From contig NZ_JANQOO010000017.1 of NCBI RefSeq assembly GCF_028285715.1, positions 62,001 through 126,000 on the forward strand: DNA of 64,000 bases, given 5' to 3'. This DNA comes from Ulvibacterium sp. (GTDB lineage Bacteria > Bacteroidota > Bacteroidia > Flavobacteriales > Flavobacteriaceae). Below the pieces are notes generated by a model. That model did no database searches. It was given only the letters and a program-made list of their open reading frames with translations, and was not told where the DNA came from. The position numbers and the translations under genes are program-made. Positions 51,198-60,012 of this stretch are shown here, piece after piece (position 1 is the first letter of the stretch; every line of letters begins with the position of its first letter).

Positions 51198-52574
51198 CTA
51201 ATCAACGGTGCCATACTTGTCAAAAAGATAGACTAAACTGGTCATGGCAGCTGCGCCTAGTTCCAATTCGCGTTTGTTCACATGCTCAAATGTATCATTT
51301 TCCGCATGATGATGGTCAAAATAGCGCTGGGAATCAGGACGAAGTCCCGCCATCACCGTTTCACCATTATTCAGCGGGCGTATATCGGCTCCTGAATACC
51401 CCAGCTCAAAAAAATGGATCAAATAGGGTTTAAACAATGGTGCCCAAGACTGGGCCTGTCTTAAATTGGCATCTGAGGATTCAAAGGAAAAACCTCTAGG
51501 AGAAAAGCCACCGGAATCACTTTCCAGGGCAAAAATGTGGTTCTCATTTTTTTCCTGAGCCGTTTCCTTGTATTTATTTCCACCATGAAGCCCATTTTCC
51601 TCGTTCATGAACAAGACTGTACGGATAGTTCGTTTTGGTTTATATCCCGTTACTTTCAAAAGACGAAGCACTTCCATACTTTGTACACATCCTGCACCAT
51701 CATCATGCGAACCATCCCCCAAATCCCATGAATCCAAATGACCGCCAACCAAAATTATCTCATCAGGATGGCTGGCGCCTGTGATTTCACCGATAACATT
51801 AAAGGATTCCACGTCTTCTTCCTGTCTGCAGTTTTGCTTGAAATAGAATTTAATATTTGGATTTAATTTCAATGTGGTACTTAACAATTCTGCCCCGTTG
51901 GTACTAATGGCCGCTGCAGGGATTCTATTTTCCAAGGCGGTTTCACCATAACTCATGGCACCGGTATGGGGAAAATCATCCAAACGAAGTGTCATTGACC
52001 GAACTATAACACCCACAGCACCGTATTTGGCGGCTTCCTCCGCCCCATTATTCCGTTGATCTACAGAACCGGAATAAGATTCAAAGGTATCTATTAACTT
52101 GGGATCCATAGGACGATTGAAAAATACTATCTTGCCCTTTATCCTTTCTTCCCCAAAGACCTTCAAGTCTTCCAAACTCTTTACCTCAACTACATTGGCC
52201 TTTAACCCCCCAAGAGGTGTAGCCACGGATCCTCCCAAAGCACAGATGGGGACATTGGTGGTTATACCAGGCGTAGTCTCTATATAAGCAAATTCGGGGG
52301 TTCCCCGAACCCATTTAGGAACCATTACAGGTTGTAGCCAAACACGGTCCAAACCCAACATATCCAATTGAGTTTTGGTAAAGTCTACCGCCTGTTGTGC
52401 CTGTACGGAACCGGATAGTCTTCCTCCTATTTGATTGGAAAGGTGCTTAAGCCAATTGTAAGCAGACCCCTGGGTCAGGGCAGTCTCATAAATGCGCTTT
52501 ATCTGTTGTTCATCTTCGGTCTGTGCGGGCGCAACTATGCATGTAAAAAAAAACAGTACACAAATTTTTTTCAT
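51198..52574 (-). CDS. Secreted M28-family metallopeptidase (carboxypeptidase Q / aminopeptidase type)
   Basis: Signal peptide KKICVLFFFTCIVAPAQ, then a 440-residue mature M28 peptidase with an inserted PA domain (about 110-250). Zinc ligands are read in GGHLDSWDLGDGSHDDGAG, NEENGLHGG (catalytic Glu), ESDSGG and YFDHHHAENDTFEHV. The overall layout is that of plasma glutamate carboxypeptidase (carboxypeptidase Q). It would trim peptides in the periplasm. The start overlaps the stop of the upstream PPK2-like gene by 4 bp, so the two are translationally coupled. Confidence 0.93.
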   Translation of the reverse strand: MKKICVLFFFTCIVAPAQTEDEQQIKRIYETALTQGSAYNWLKHLSNQIGGRLSGSVQAQQAVDFTKTQLDMLGLDRVWLQPVMVPKWVRGTPEFAYIETTPGITTNVPICALGGSVATPLGGLKANVVEVKSLEDLKVFGEERIKGKIVFFNRPMDPKLIDTFESYSGSVDQRNNGAEEAAKYGAVGVIVRSMTLRLDDFPHTGAMSYGETALENRIPAAAISTNGAELLSTTLKLNPNIKFYFKQNCRQEEDVESFNVIGEITGASHPDEIILVGGHLDSWDLGDGSHDDGAGCVQSMEVLRLLKVTGYKPKRTIRTVLFMNEENGLHGGNKYKETAQEKNENHIFALESDSGGFSPRGFSFESSDANLRQAQSWAPLFKPYLIHFFELGYSGADIRPLNNGETVMAGLRPDSQRYFDHHHAENDTFEHVNKRELELGAAAMTSLVYLFDKYGTVD

Positions 52575-53455
52575 TTCCCTTCATTTTCCAGTTGCTGGAT
52601 GTAGGCCTCTAAATTAGCCTGTATTTTCGAATCGAGCTCAGGTTCCTGAATATCTTTGTATTTTTTTAACTCTTGAAGTAGAATGGACGCCGTAATTACC
52701 CTTGCCGCATCTTTGTTGTCCGATGGGATAACATACCACGGTGCATGTGACTTGGAAGTTCTATTTATGGCCTCCTCATAGCACTCTTGGTATTGGTCCC
52801 AGAGCTTACGCTCCTCTAGATCACCTGGGGAGAATTTCCAATTTTTCCTTTTTAGCTTTAACCTTCTTAATTGTCTCAGGCGCTGCTCCTCTTTTGAAAG
52901 GTGCAGGAAAAACTTGAAAATTATCATCCCGTTTTCTGTAATATGACGTTCAAAATTATTGATCCGTTCAAAACGCCTATCCCAGAATTTCTGGTCTACA
53001 TCCTCAACACTAAGAATATCCGGCATATTTTCGCTCAATAAGTATTCTGGGTGTACGCGCGTCACCAGCACATTTTCGTAATGTGTTCGGTTAAATACCC
53101 CAAATTTTCCTTTTGGGGGAAGAGCAATGTAATGGCGCCAAATATAATCGTGTTTGCGCTCCAAATCCGTAGGAACCTTAAAACTATGTACCACAACGCC
53201 ACGTGCATTAAAATCCTTGAATACCTCACGGATCAAGCTGTCCTTTCCAGCAGCATCCATGCCCTGTAGGCACACTAAAACACCATATTTACCATGTGCG
53301 TATAACGTGTCCTGGAATTTCCCAAGTTTTTCCCGGATTTCTTCCAGGGTCTTTTTCAAATTCTTTTTTGATGTACCTAGGTCCTCCAAGGTTGGGGAAT
53401 CCTTCAATTTTATGGGTGTTTCTACCTTATAACTGGCTAAATCTACTTTCTTCAT
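52571..53455 (-). CDS. PPK2-family polyphosphate:nucleotide phosphotransferase
   Basis: A 294-residue kinase that uses polyphosphate to phosphorylate a nucleotide. Walker A is CLQGMDAAGKDS (about 62-73). The lid and Walker B regions follow as DYIWRHYIALPPKGKFGVFNRTHYENVLVTRVHPE, with FNRTHYE in place of the FDRSWY of other PPK2 classes; this matches the class often called PPK2 family 3 (TIGR03709). Which nucleotides (AMP, ADP or both) it uses cannot be read. First gene of a two-gene unit with the M28 peptidase. Confidence 0.92.
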   Translation of the reverse strand: MKKVDLASYKVETPIKLKDSPTLEDLGTSKKNLKKTLEEIREKLGKFQDTLYAHGKYGVLVCLQGMDAAGKDSLIREVFKDFNARGVVVHSFKVPTDLERKHDYIWRHYIALPPKGKFGVFNRTHYENVLVTRVHPEYLLSENMPDILSVEDVDQKFWDRRFERINNFERHITENGMIIFKFFLHLSKEEQRLRQLRRLKLKRKNWKFSPGDLEERKLWDQYQECYEEAINRTSKSHAPWYVIPSDNKDAARVITASILLQELKKYKDIQEPELDSKIQANLEAYIQQLENEGK

Positions 53456-53653
53456 AAGTGGAATATAAAATATTTTATCGTTGAAATGCAGCGAATGTTA
53501 AAAAAAGTGACCGTTTGTCATCCATAAAAACCGCTTCATCCAAAATTTGGCATAGGCTTTCCCGTCTATCGAAAAAAGTAGGTGACCCTGGTCGGTAATT
53601 TTTAACTTTACCTTGTAAAATGTCCCAGATTTTACTCCTAAACAACCACAAGA

Positions 53654-54361
53654 ATGGAAAAGTGTACTGTAGTGCTATGCGCTCTTTTTTTCTACCTGTT
53701 ATCCTCCTTTAAGCCCAGTGCGGCCTGTGAATACGCAGGTTCCAACATTGGTTTTGTAAAATCCCAGACCGAGAAGGCCATCGCTGTTGACAATATTAAT
53801 CTAGCGCGCTATTATGCCTATAAGGCCTTGAATGCCATTGTTAAATCCAGACAACAACTTTCGGAATGTGGTTGCGAGCATGCGGTAATAAGTATCGAAG
53901 AAGGGTTTGATAATTTGAAAAGAGCCACCCGTACCACTACATTGAGGGCCACCAAGATATTATTGAATAGGGCTTTGGAGAATACTCTGGAAGGTTTGGA
54001 AGCAGTTTTAACATACGAGGCACATGATAGCCCCTATCCAAGTGATGTTTTGGTAATGAACACCAAGAGGGCCAAGAAAAAAAGGATAATTCTTAAAGAC
54101 ACCGATATTAAGGTTTTAAGGAATAAAATTGATATGGCCTTGGTAAACTATCAAAAGTCATTGGATAACGTAATGAATTCCGTGGATTGTGAGGAAGCCA
54201 AAGCATTTGCCCAAAAAATTCATGACCATTGCGAACAACAGCTCCTAAGACCCAATTTGACCGAGGGCAAAAAGTACTACAATCTTAGGACCAAGCAGAT
54301 TTCCGCAGCAGCTTTAGAGCGCTTGGGGGGCTGTGAAGATCAATTACTAAGTAGCAGATAA
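53654..54361 (+). CDS. Secreted helical hypothetical protein
   Basis: I do not recognise a family. A signal peptide (VVLCALFFYLLSSFKPSAA) is followed by about 210 residues that are largely helical. It has six cysteines in the mature part (CEYAG, SECGCEH, SVDCEEA, DHCEQQ, LGGCED), spaced in a way that would allow disulfides. A central basic patch (MNTKRAKKKRIILKDTD) separates two helical halves of similar length, which may be an ancient duplication: each half begins with a segment like NLARYYAYKALNAIVKSRQQLSECGCE or NKIDMALVNYQKSLDNVMNSVDCEE. It converges with the sigma-54 regulator operon. Confidence 0.65.
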   Translation: MEKCTVVLCALFFYLLSSFKPSAACEYAGSNIGFVKSQTEKAIAVDNINLARYYAYKALNAIVKSRQQLSECGCEHAVISIEEGFDNLKRATRTTTLRATKILLNRALENTLEGLEAVLTYEAHDSPYPSDVLVMNTKRAKKKRIILKDTDIKVLRNKIDMALVNYQKSLDNVMNSVDCEEAKAFAQKIHDHCEQQLLRPNLTEGKKYYNLRTKQISAAALERLGGCEDQLLSSR

Positions 54362-54430
54362 ACGGATTTTTGTTCTTATGCATTTCAGTAGGAGTTTCTT
54401 TGAAATCCTTTGATTTGGATAGCTGGCAGA

Positions 54431-55594
54431 CTACTTGCTAGCGAAAAGGGTAACGTCCGCCTCACTAACTTCTTTGCCGCCCAAAATTATCAAGCGCTCC
54501 ACTACATTTCGCAGTTCGCGTATATTTCCCGTCCAGTCGTAAGTCTTCAATAGCTTAATGGCCTTGTCCGAAAAAACCTTTGGGGCTATTCCTTGTTCCG
54601 ATGCAATTTTTTCCGCAAAATGCCCTATCAGCAAAGGAATATCCTCACGGCGTTCGTTCAAGGATGGGACTTTTATCAAAATAACGGCCAACCTGTGGTA
54701 TAGATCTTCCCGAAAATTCCCCTCCTCAATTTCCTTTTTTAAATTTTTGTTGGTGGCCGCTATTACACGAACGTCTACTTTGATGTCCTTGTCCGTGCCC
54801 ACCCTTGAAATTTTATTTTCTTGCAGGGCCCTCAATACTTTTGCCTGTGCGGAAAGGCTCATATCACCTATTTCGTCCAAAAAAATGGTGCCCTTATTAG
54901 CCGCCTCGAACTTTCCTGCCCGGTCCTTTACAGCAGAAGTAAAGGCTCCTTTAACATGGCCAAAAAGTTCGCTCTCTATGAGTTCGGACGGAATAGCGGC
55001 ACAATTAACCTCTATAAAGGGAGCATTGCTTCTCTGGCTTTTTTCATGGATCCAATGAGCCACTAGTTCTTTTCCCGTTCCGTTTGAACCCGTTATCAGT
55101 ACCCTGGCATCGGTAGGGGCCACTTTTTCTATCATATCCTTTATGGCAGTGATTTCCTTGCTTTCGCCCACCATTTCATAGTTCTTGCTCACTTTTTTCT
55201 TAAGGATCTTGTTTTCCACAACCAATTCCTTACGATCCAGAGCGTTACGTACCGTGGTTAAAAGCCGGTTTAAATCCGGGGGTTTGGATATATAGTCAAA
55301 TGCCCCTAGGCGCATGGTATTGACGGCCGTGTCCAGATCACCATGCCCTGATATCATAATAAAGGGAATTTCCGGTTTAATCTTCCGTGCGGCCTGTAAA
55401 ACCTCAACCCCGTCCATTTTGGGCATTTTTATGTCGCAAAGCACCAGATCATAATCGTTGTTCTTAATGGTTTCAAGGCCTTTTAGGCCATCTTCGGCCT
55501 CTTCTACCTGATAGGTATCGTTCTCTTCCGAAAGAATCTTTACCAATACCCGTCTTATAGCCGATTCATCTTCTATCACCAGTATTTTTGACAT
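54431..55594 (-). CDS. NtrC-type sigma-54 response regulator without HTH domain
   Basis: Residues 1-115 are a receiver domain with the phosphoacceptor D54 in VLCDIKMP. Residues about 140-375 are the AAA+ sigma-54 activator domain: Walker A GSNGTGKE, the sigma-54-contacting loop GAFTSA, Walker B GTIFLDEIGD, the arginine region REDLYHRL, and WTGNIRELRNVVERL. The protein ends at residue 387, twelve residues after that region, so the Fis-type helix-turn-helix of NtrC is missing. It could activate sigma-54 from solution or through a partner. It is the last gene of the operon running from 59672; no histidine kinase is near. Confidence 0.92.
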   Translation of the reverse strand: MSKILVIEDESAIRRVLVKILSEENDTYQVEEAEDGLKGLETIKNNDYDLVLCDIKMPKMDGVEVLQAARKIKPEIPFIMISGHGDLDTAVNTMRLGAFDYISKPPDLNRLLTTVRNALDRKELVVENKILKKKVSKNYEMVGESKEITAIKDMIEKVAPTDARVLITGSNGTGKELVAHWIHEKSQRSNAPFIEVNCAAIPSELIESELFGHVKGAFTSAVKDRAGKFEAANKGTIFLDEIGDMSLSAQAKVLRALQENKISRVGTDKDIKVDVRVIAATNKNLKKEIEEGNFREDLYHRLAVILIKVPSLNERREDIPLLIGHFAEKIASEQGIAPKVFSDKAIKLLKTYDWTGNIRELRNVVERLIILGGKEVSEADVTLFASK

Positions 55595-55603
55595 GTTTTG
55601 ATT

Positions 55604-56488
55604 TTAAAAAATTGATATCTTAAATCCCGTTCTAAGATAAATATTTCCCTCGTCATTCAGGACAAAGGCCCTATCTCGATTACCATCCCTTAACAATCCC
55701 TCTTGGGTCAAGGAATACCCCAAAAGACCGTAAAACGAGATATACTTCGATATTTTATACTGATACCCTATTGCGCTTACCAAAGCAGAAAGTGAAACCG
55801 TAGTTCCTACCACATTTCCCGGAAGCAAGATATCATTTTGAATGTTTACAAAATAACCATCCAAAAACAGTGCCGTTTGCAGAATATGTTTCTTTCGTAT
55901 GTAATATTTCAGGTCCATTCTGGGAATACCCAGCGAATAGGACCAATTGGGATGAAATCTTTTTTGATAATTGATAAGGGGCAACGGAAAGGGTAGCCCC
56001 GTAGCGCTATTGAACGTAAGACCCAAAATTAGACGAAAAGGTTTGTCAATATCCGGTTTTTCCTTCCAGACCAAGGCAGAAAAATTGAAGAGAAAATCAT
56101 TGTTCTCTATACCTTCCACAAAATTCGATGCCAGGCGGGGGGTAACAATACCTACAAATCGCCAGCTTGGGTTCCATTTAAGTATGTATCCCAAATTGAC
56201 ATCAATAATATGAATCTCCTCCAAGGAGTTGGAAGGAAAAGGTAGTGGATTGTTAAATTCAAAACGATAAGTATTGTACTCCGATCCGGCGACTAAATAG
56301 TTCTCCTTGCCCATTTTAAGGGGAACATTGAACAAGGCCCGGTATCTTGAAGTGCTGATGCCAAAATCGTTCTCAGGTATATGAGTGTACTCCATTCTTA
56401 ATAAATCCGTGGTCTGTGAAAGACCAGCGGAGTGAAATAAGACCATCCCAAAGACACTTGTTAAACACTTTGCGAACCTAATCCCCAT
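55604..56488 (-). CDS. DUF6268-type outer-membrane beta-barrel protein
   Basis: Signal peptide (FAKCLTSVFGMVLFHSAGLSQ), then alternating amphipathic strands ending in YLRTGFKISIF, with a terminal aromatic as required for outer-membrane insertion. The pattern (DLLRMEYTHIPENDFGISTSRYRALFNVPL and LGYSLTQEGLLRDGNRDRAFVLND) fits the DUF6268 family. Function is unknown. It overlaps the MscS-type gene by 11 bp and lies 9 bp before the sigma-54 regulator. Confidence 0.8.
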   Translation of the reverse strand: MGIRFAKCLTSVFGMVLFHSAGLSQTTDLLRMEYTHIPENDFGISTSRYRALFNVPLKMGKENYLVAGSEYNTYRFEFNNPLPFPSNSLEEIHIIDVNLGYILKWNPSWRFVGIVTPRLASNFVEGIENNDFLFNFSALVWKEKPDIDKPFRLILGLTFNSATGLPFPLPLINYQKRFHPNWSYSLGIPRMDLKYYIRKKHILQTALFLDGYFVNIQNDILLPGNVVGTTVSLSALVSAIGYQYKISKYISFYGLLGYSLTQEGLLRDGNRDRAFVLNDEGNIYLRTGFKISIF

Positions 56489-57431
56489 TCTCTCCTTTGG
56501 ATTTTTTCATTTGATCGTATTGAAAAGGCCGATCTTGGAATATGTGAACATCCCTTTGTGGAAATGGAATTGTGATATTGTTTTCCCTAAACCCCGCATC
56601 TATCCTGTAGCGCATTTCGCTTTTTATTTTCGGATCTCCAAAACTGTCATTCGTGAAAAAATTAATGGAGAACAACAATGCCGAATCGCCAAAATCCTCA
56701 AATAGAACAAACGGTTTTGGGTCTTTGAGCACACCTCTTTGGGTGTGGGCCACTTCTTCCAAAACACGTGTTACCAAATCAACATCGCTTCCATAGGCCA
56801 CCCCAATGCTTACCCTTTCGCGTGTGGTATTGTGATTTTGGGTGTAATTATGAATAATATCACTTATAAACTTATGATTGGGAATAATAATCACTTTATC
56901 ATCACGAGTGATGGCCCTAGTGGTCCTCAACTTAATTTCGAAAACCTTGCCTACCTTTCCATCTACCTCAACAATATCGCCTACATGCACAGATTTGTCC
57001 AAAATAATGAAGATACCGGCTATGACATCTTGAAAAAGCTCTTGTAACGCAAGTCCAAGACCAACGAACAATGCTGCGGATGCCGTGATCAGTATGGTAA
57101 CATCTATACCGGCAGCACTCATCGTAATCAAGATTACGGCTACATAAACCACATACTTGATGAATTTAAAAATGCTGATGAACTTGAGCTTGTCATCAGA
57201 GTCCATTTTTCGTGTGAAGAGTTGGCGCAGCCATTTGAGAATAAAGCTGGTGACCAAAAAGGCAACGGTTAATAGCAGGAGGATACCAATTGTAATATCG
57301 ATACGTTTGTCACCTTGGCCAATATGAAGTCCTAGATCTAAAAATTCCTTAAGATTGCCCCAGATATCTTCTTTGATAATCTCTTCTACTTTATTCGCCT
57401 CTTCCTGAACCATCATCAATACTTTAGCCAC
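56478..57431 (-). CDS. MscS-family mechanosensitive channel
   Basis: A 317-residue small-conductance-type channel that would open under membrane tension after hypo-osmotic shock. Two N-terminal helices are followed by the pore helix region VDVTILITASAALFVGLGLALQELFQDVIAGIFI, the Ala/Gly-packed TM3 of MscS, and the beta domain GDIVEVDGKVGKVFEIKLRTTRAITRDDKVIIIPNHKF. The cytoplasmic cage domain includes VSIGVAYGSDVDLVTRVL. The gene overlaps both neighbours (16 bp with the permease and 11 bp with the DUF6268 gene). Confidence 0.94.
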   Translation of the reverse strand: MAKVLMMVQEEANKVEEIIKEDIWGNLKEFLDLGLHIGQGDKRIDITIGILLLLTVAFLVTSFILKWLRQLFTRKMDSDDKLKFISIFKFIKYVVYVAVILITMSAAGIDVTILITASAALFVGLGLALQELFQDVIAGIFIILDKSVHVGDIVEVDGKVGKVFEIKLRTTRAITRDDKVIIIPNHKFISDIIHNYTQNHNTTRERVSIGVAYGSDVDLVTRVLEEVAHTQRGVLKDPKPFVLFEDFGDSALLFSINFFTNDSFGDPKIKSEMRYRIDAGFRENNITIPFPQRDVHIFQDRPFQYDQMKKSKGENGD

Positions 57432-58744
57432 TTGTACAACTCCTTATAACTGGGTTTTTTACCGTACATTAAAATCCCTACTTTGTAAATCTTCGCTGCC
57501 AACCAGACGATTCCAATAAATGTCCCGACCAGTAATACGATGGAAGTGATAAGCTGCCAAACGGGCACCCCTCCTGCCCCTATACCCCCCGGCAGGCGCA
57601 TCAACATTACTATGGGCGATGTAAGGGGAAACAAGGAAAAGCCAATTGCTATGGGACCATGAGGGTTGCTGAATACTGAAAAGAAGCCAACGTAAATGGC
57701 AAGCATTAAGGGTAAAATAATTGGAAAAATAAATTGTTGGGTATCGGTTTCGTTATCTACGGCCGCTCCTATGGCAGCATAAATGGAACTATATATTAAA
57801 TATCCCAAAATAAAATACAGGATAAAAAATGTAATAAGCATAAACCACGGTATTTGAACGAACTCCATAGCGTACAATCGCATGTCCTCGTCCATGGGTG
57901 ACATGGATTGTGCCATTCCCGGTGCCAGATGAGGCGTGTTTTTCAGTACCGCCAGGTCCACTCCAAAGAATAATAGGACCAAAAACAGTAGCAATGATGC
58001 CGATAAAATCCAAATGGCAAATTGTGTAATGCCCGCAAGGGAGGTACCTATTATCTTACCCATCATTAATTGAAAAGGCTTAACGGAGGAAATGATGACT
58101 TCAATAATCCTACTGGTTTTTTCCTCTATGACACTCCGCATAACAAAACCTCCATAGATAATTATGAACATCATAATGAGATAACCAAATCCGCCCCCAA
58201 TAAAAGCTTTCACCTCGTTGATTCCCTTGAGGTTCAGTTGACCTGAAAATGTGGCTGTCTTGATTTCAAAACGATCATCCACCTTTGCAAACTCCTCGGC
58301 GGAAACCCCTAAATTTTGCAGCCTTTGTTGGAAAAGACGATTTTGAAAGACACCCTCCAACCGCTCCAGAACAGTGGAGCTAGGGGCTTCTTTACTGTAA
58401 AAAAAAGCGTTCGCCGAAACTTGCTCAAGACTGGCTGCCCTGGGTATGTGGAGCAACCCGTAATATCCTAATCTCACGGTGGAATCTTTTGCGGACCGCA
58501 AGGTTAAATCCTTAAAATTAACGTAGGATGTAGTCTCCGTGGTCAGAAATTCGTTGGAAAAGAAATCGCTTTCATTCAATACCCCGATTATTCTCTTTTC
58601 ATTGTCATTTATTTTCGTGAGATAGGCAATTAAAACCACCATACCTACCATTAAAATGGGGCTTAAAAAAGTCATTATTACAAAGGACTTGTTACGTACT
58701 TTGGCCAAATATTCCCTTTTTATAATTAAAGGTAGTTTATTCAT
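57416..58744 (-). CDS. ABC transporter permease (NatB type)
   Basis: A 442-residue ABC-2 type permease. The first helix (KSFVIMTFLSPILMVGMVVLIAYLTK) and a large extracytoplasmic loop are followed by five or six helices. EEKTSRIIEVIISSVKPFQLMMGKIIG is the coupling segment of the NatB/YhaP-like group. It pairs with the ATPase encoded just upstream, whose stop it overlaps by 8 bp. NatAB homologues export sodium; other members of the family handle different substrates, so this is open. Confidence 0.92.
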   Translation of the reverse strand: MNKLPLIIKREYLAKVRNKSFVIMTFLSPILMVGMVVLIAYLTKINDNEKRIIGVLNESDFFSNEFLTTETTSYVNFKDLTLRSAKDSTVRLGYYGLLHIPRAASLEQVSANAFFYSKEAPSSTVLERLEGVFQNRLFQQRLQNLGVSAEEFAKVDDRFEIKTATFSGQLNLKGINEVKAFIGGGFGYLIMMFIIIYGGFVMRSVIEEKTSRIIEVIISSVKPFQLMMGKIIGTSLAGITQFAIWILSASLLLFLVLLFFGVDLAVLKNTPHLAPGMAQSMSPMDEDMRLYAMEFVQIPWFMLITFFILYFILGYLIYSSIYAAIGAAVDNETDTQQFIFPIILPLMLAIYVGFFSVFSNPHGPIAIGFSLFPLTSPIVMLMRLPGGIGAGGVPVWQLITSIVLLVGTFIGIVWLAAKIYKVGILMYGKKPSYKELYKWLKY

Positions 58745-59672
58745 GAACCTCTTTACTTTGTACGGTTTTTATAAAAATATCATTCGCAGAGGGTACGGTT
58801 TCAATAAAACGAACAATATTGGCCCTATTGGAGAGGTAGGCCAATATTTCCTTGGAATCGGCAAAAGACAGTTCTACGGTAAATTCCAACTGACCTTCTT
58901 CCCGGTTATGGCTGGATGAGTGTAATTCAAATTTTTCTTCCAACTCCATTAATAGGGAATCGCCATCTTTGACGTCCAAACAAACATCAAATATATTATT
59001 CCGATATTCTTTTTTAATCTCCGATAATTTTCCGTCCAATACTTTCTCGGAATTGTGCAACAGCGCAATATATTCACACAACTCCTCAACGGACTCCATT
59101 CTATGGGTAGAAAATATTATGGAGGTTCCATTTTCCCTAAGTTGCAATATTTCATCCTTAATGATATTGGCATTAATGGGATCAAAACCGCTAAAGGGCT
59201 CATCAAAAATTAAAAGTTTAGGTTTGTGGAGTACTGTTACGATGAACTGTATTTTTTGAGCCATTCCCTTAGAAAGTTCCTGCACCTTTTTATGCCACCA
59301 TCCTTCTATTTCCAGTCGTTCAAACCAAAACTTTAAACGTTTTTTGGCCTCCGATTTACCAAGTCCCTTCAATTGTGCCAAATAAAGGGCCTGCTCACCG
59401 ACCTTCATACTCTTGTAGAGACCTCTTTCTTCCGGCAAGTATCCTATTTGTGCAATATGATGGGAATTCAGGGGTTCACCATCAAAAAATACCGTACCCT
59501 GGTCCGGAAAAGTTATCTGATTTATAATTCGTATTAGGGTGGTCTTCCCCGCTCCATTAGGGCCTAACAGTCCGTATATGCTATTTTTGGGAATTTCTAG
59601 GGATACTTTGTTCAGTGCTGTATGCTCTCCAAATCGTTTGGTAACCTCCTTAGTAACCAAAATGTTGTTCAT
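58737..59672 (-). CDS. ABC transporter ATP-binding protein (NatA type)
   Basis: A 311-residue ATPase with Walker A LLGPNGAGKTTLI, the Q-loop region YLPEERGLY, signature ELSKGMAQKIQF, Walker B LLIFDEPFSGFDP and the H-loop IFSTHRMESVE, plus a C-terminal DUF4162-like domain. It forms an exporter with the permease that overlaps it by 8 bp. The frame is open to 59753, but the ATG at 59672 gives the ABC entry strand directly. A TATCTTTG box at 59687-59694 would give a short leader. Confidence 0.92.
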   Translation of the reverse strand: MNNILVTKEVTKRFGEHTALNKVSLEIPKNSIYGLLGPNGAGKTTLIRIINQITFPDQGTVFFDGEPLNSHHIAQIGYLPEERGLYKSMKVGEQALYLAQLKGLGKSEAKKRLKFWFERLEIEGWWHKKVQELSKGMAQKIQFIVTVLHKPKLLIFDEPFSGFDPINANIIKDEILQLRENGTSIIFSTHRMESVEELCEYIALLHNSEKVLDGKLSEIKKEYRNNIFDVCLDVKDGDSLLMELEEKFELHSSSHNREEGQLEFTVELSFADSKEILAYLSNRANIVRFIETVPSANDIFIKTVQSKEVHE

Positions 59673-59686
59673 GCAAGCAATTTTGC

Positions 59687-59694
59687 CAAAGATA
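59687..59694 (-). promoter_or_regulatory. Candidate -7 box of the five-gene membrane operon
   Basis: TATCTTTG on the minus strand fully matches TAnnTTTG; 14 bp before the ATG at 59672. No -33 TTG. Confidence 0.4.
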
Positions 59695-59882
59695 TAGAAT
59701 TGCTTTAAAAAGTGTTTCTGTTTTCCGGTATTTTCTATGCAATGCAAGAACAAAACGCATTTGTCCTTGAAATCCCGAACTTCTCATAATATATCCGCAA
59801 GAACCAATGTTTCGGGTATTTTCGGCTTGCCGATTGGAGCGCCTCCAAAAAAAGAACAGGCACTTTTGGGATAAAACCTCTA

Positions 59883-59921
59883 GAAAAAACAAAACCCACC
59901 CTTAAAGAAATTAAGGATGGG
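59883..59921 (-). terminator. Terminator of grpE-dnaJ
   Basis: Minus strand: CCCATCCTTAA pairs with TTAAGGGTGGG (one mismatch) followed by TTTTGTTTTTTC. An 11-bp stem with a T-run. Confidence 0.8.
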
Positions 59922-60012
59922 AAAAAAATTGCTATGAAAAAGAAAATTAATATTGGTTTCCCAATATCAAATCAAATATACGTTTTTTATTTAAAACCCA
60001 AATATTATTTGG

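Larger units (their letters stand above)
59673..60012. other. 340-bp region between dnaJ and the membrane operon
   Basis: It holds the -7 box of the membrane operon, about 190 bp without a feature, the dnaJ terminator (59883-59921) and a 7-bp dyad ATATTGG-TTTC-CCAATAT at 59950-59967 just after dnaJ, which may be part of the 3' end structure. Confidence 0.5.
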
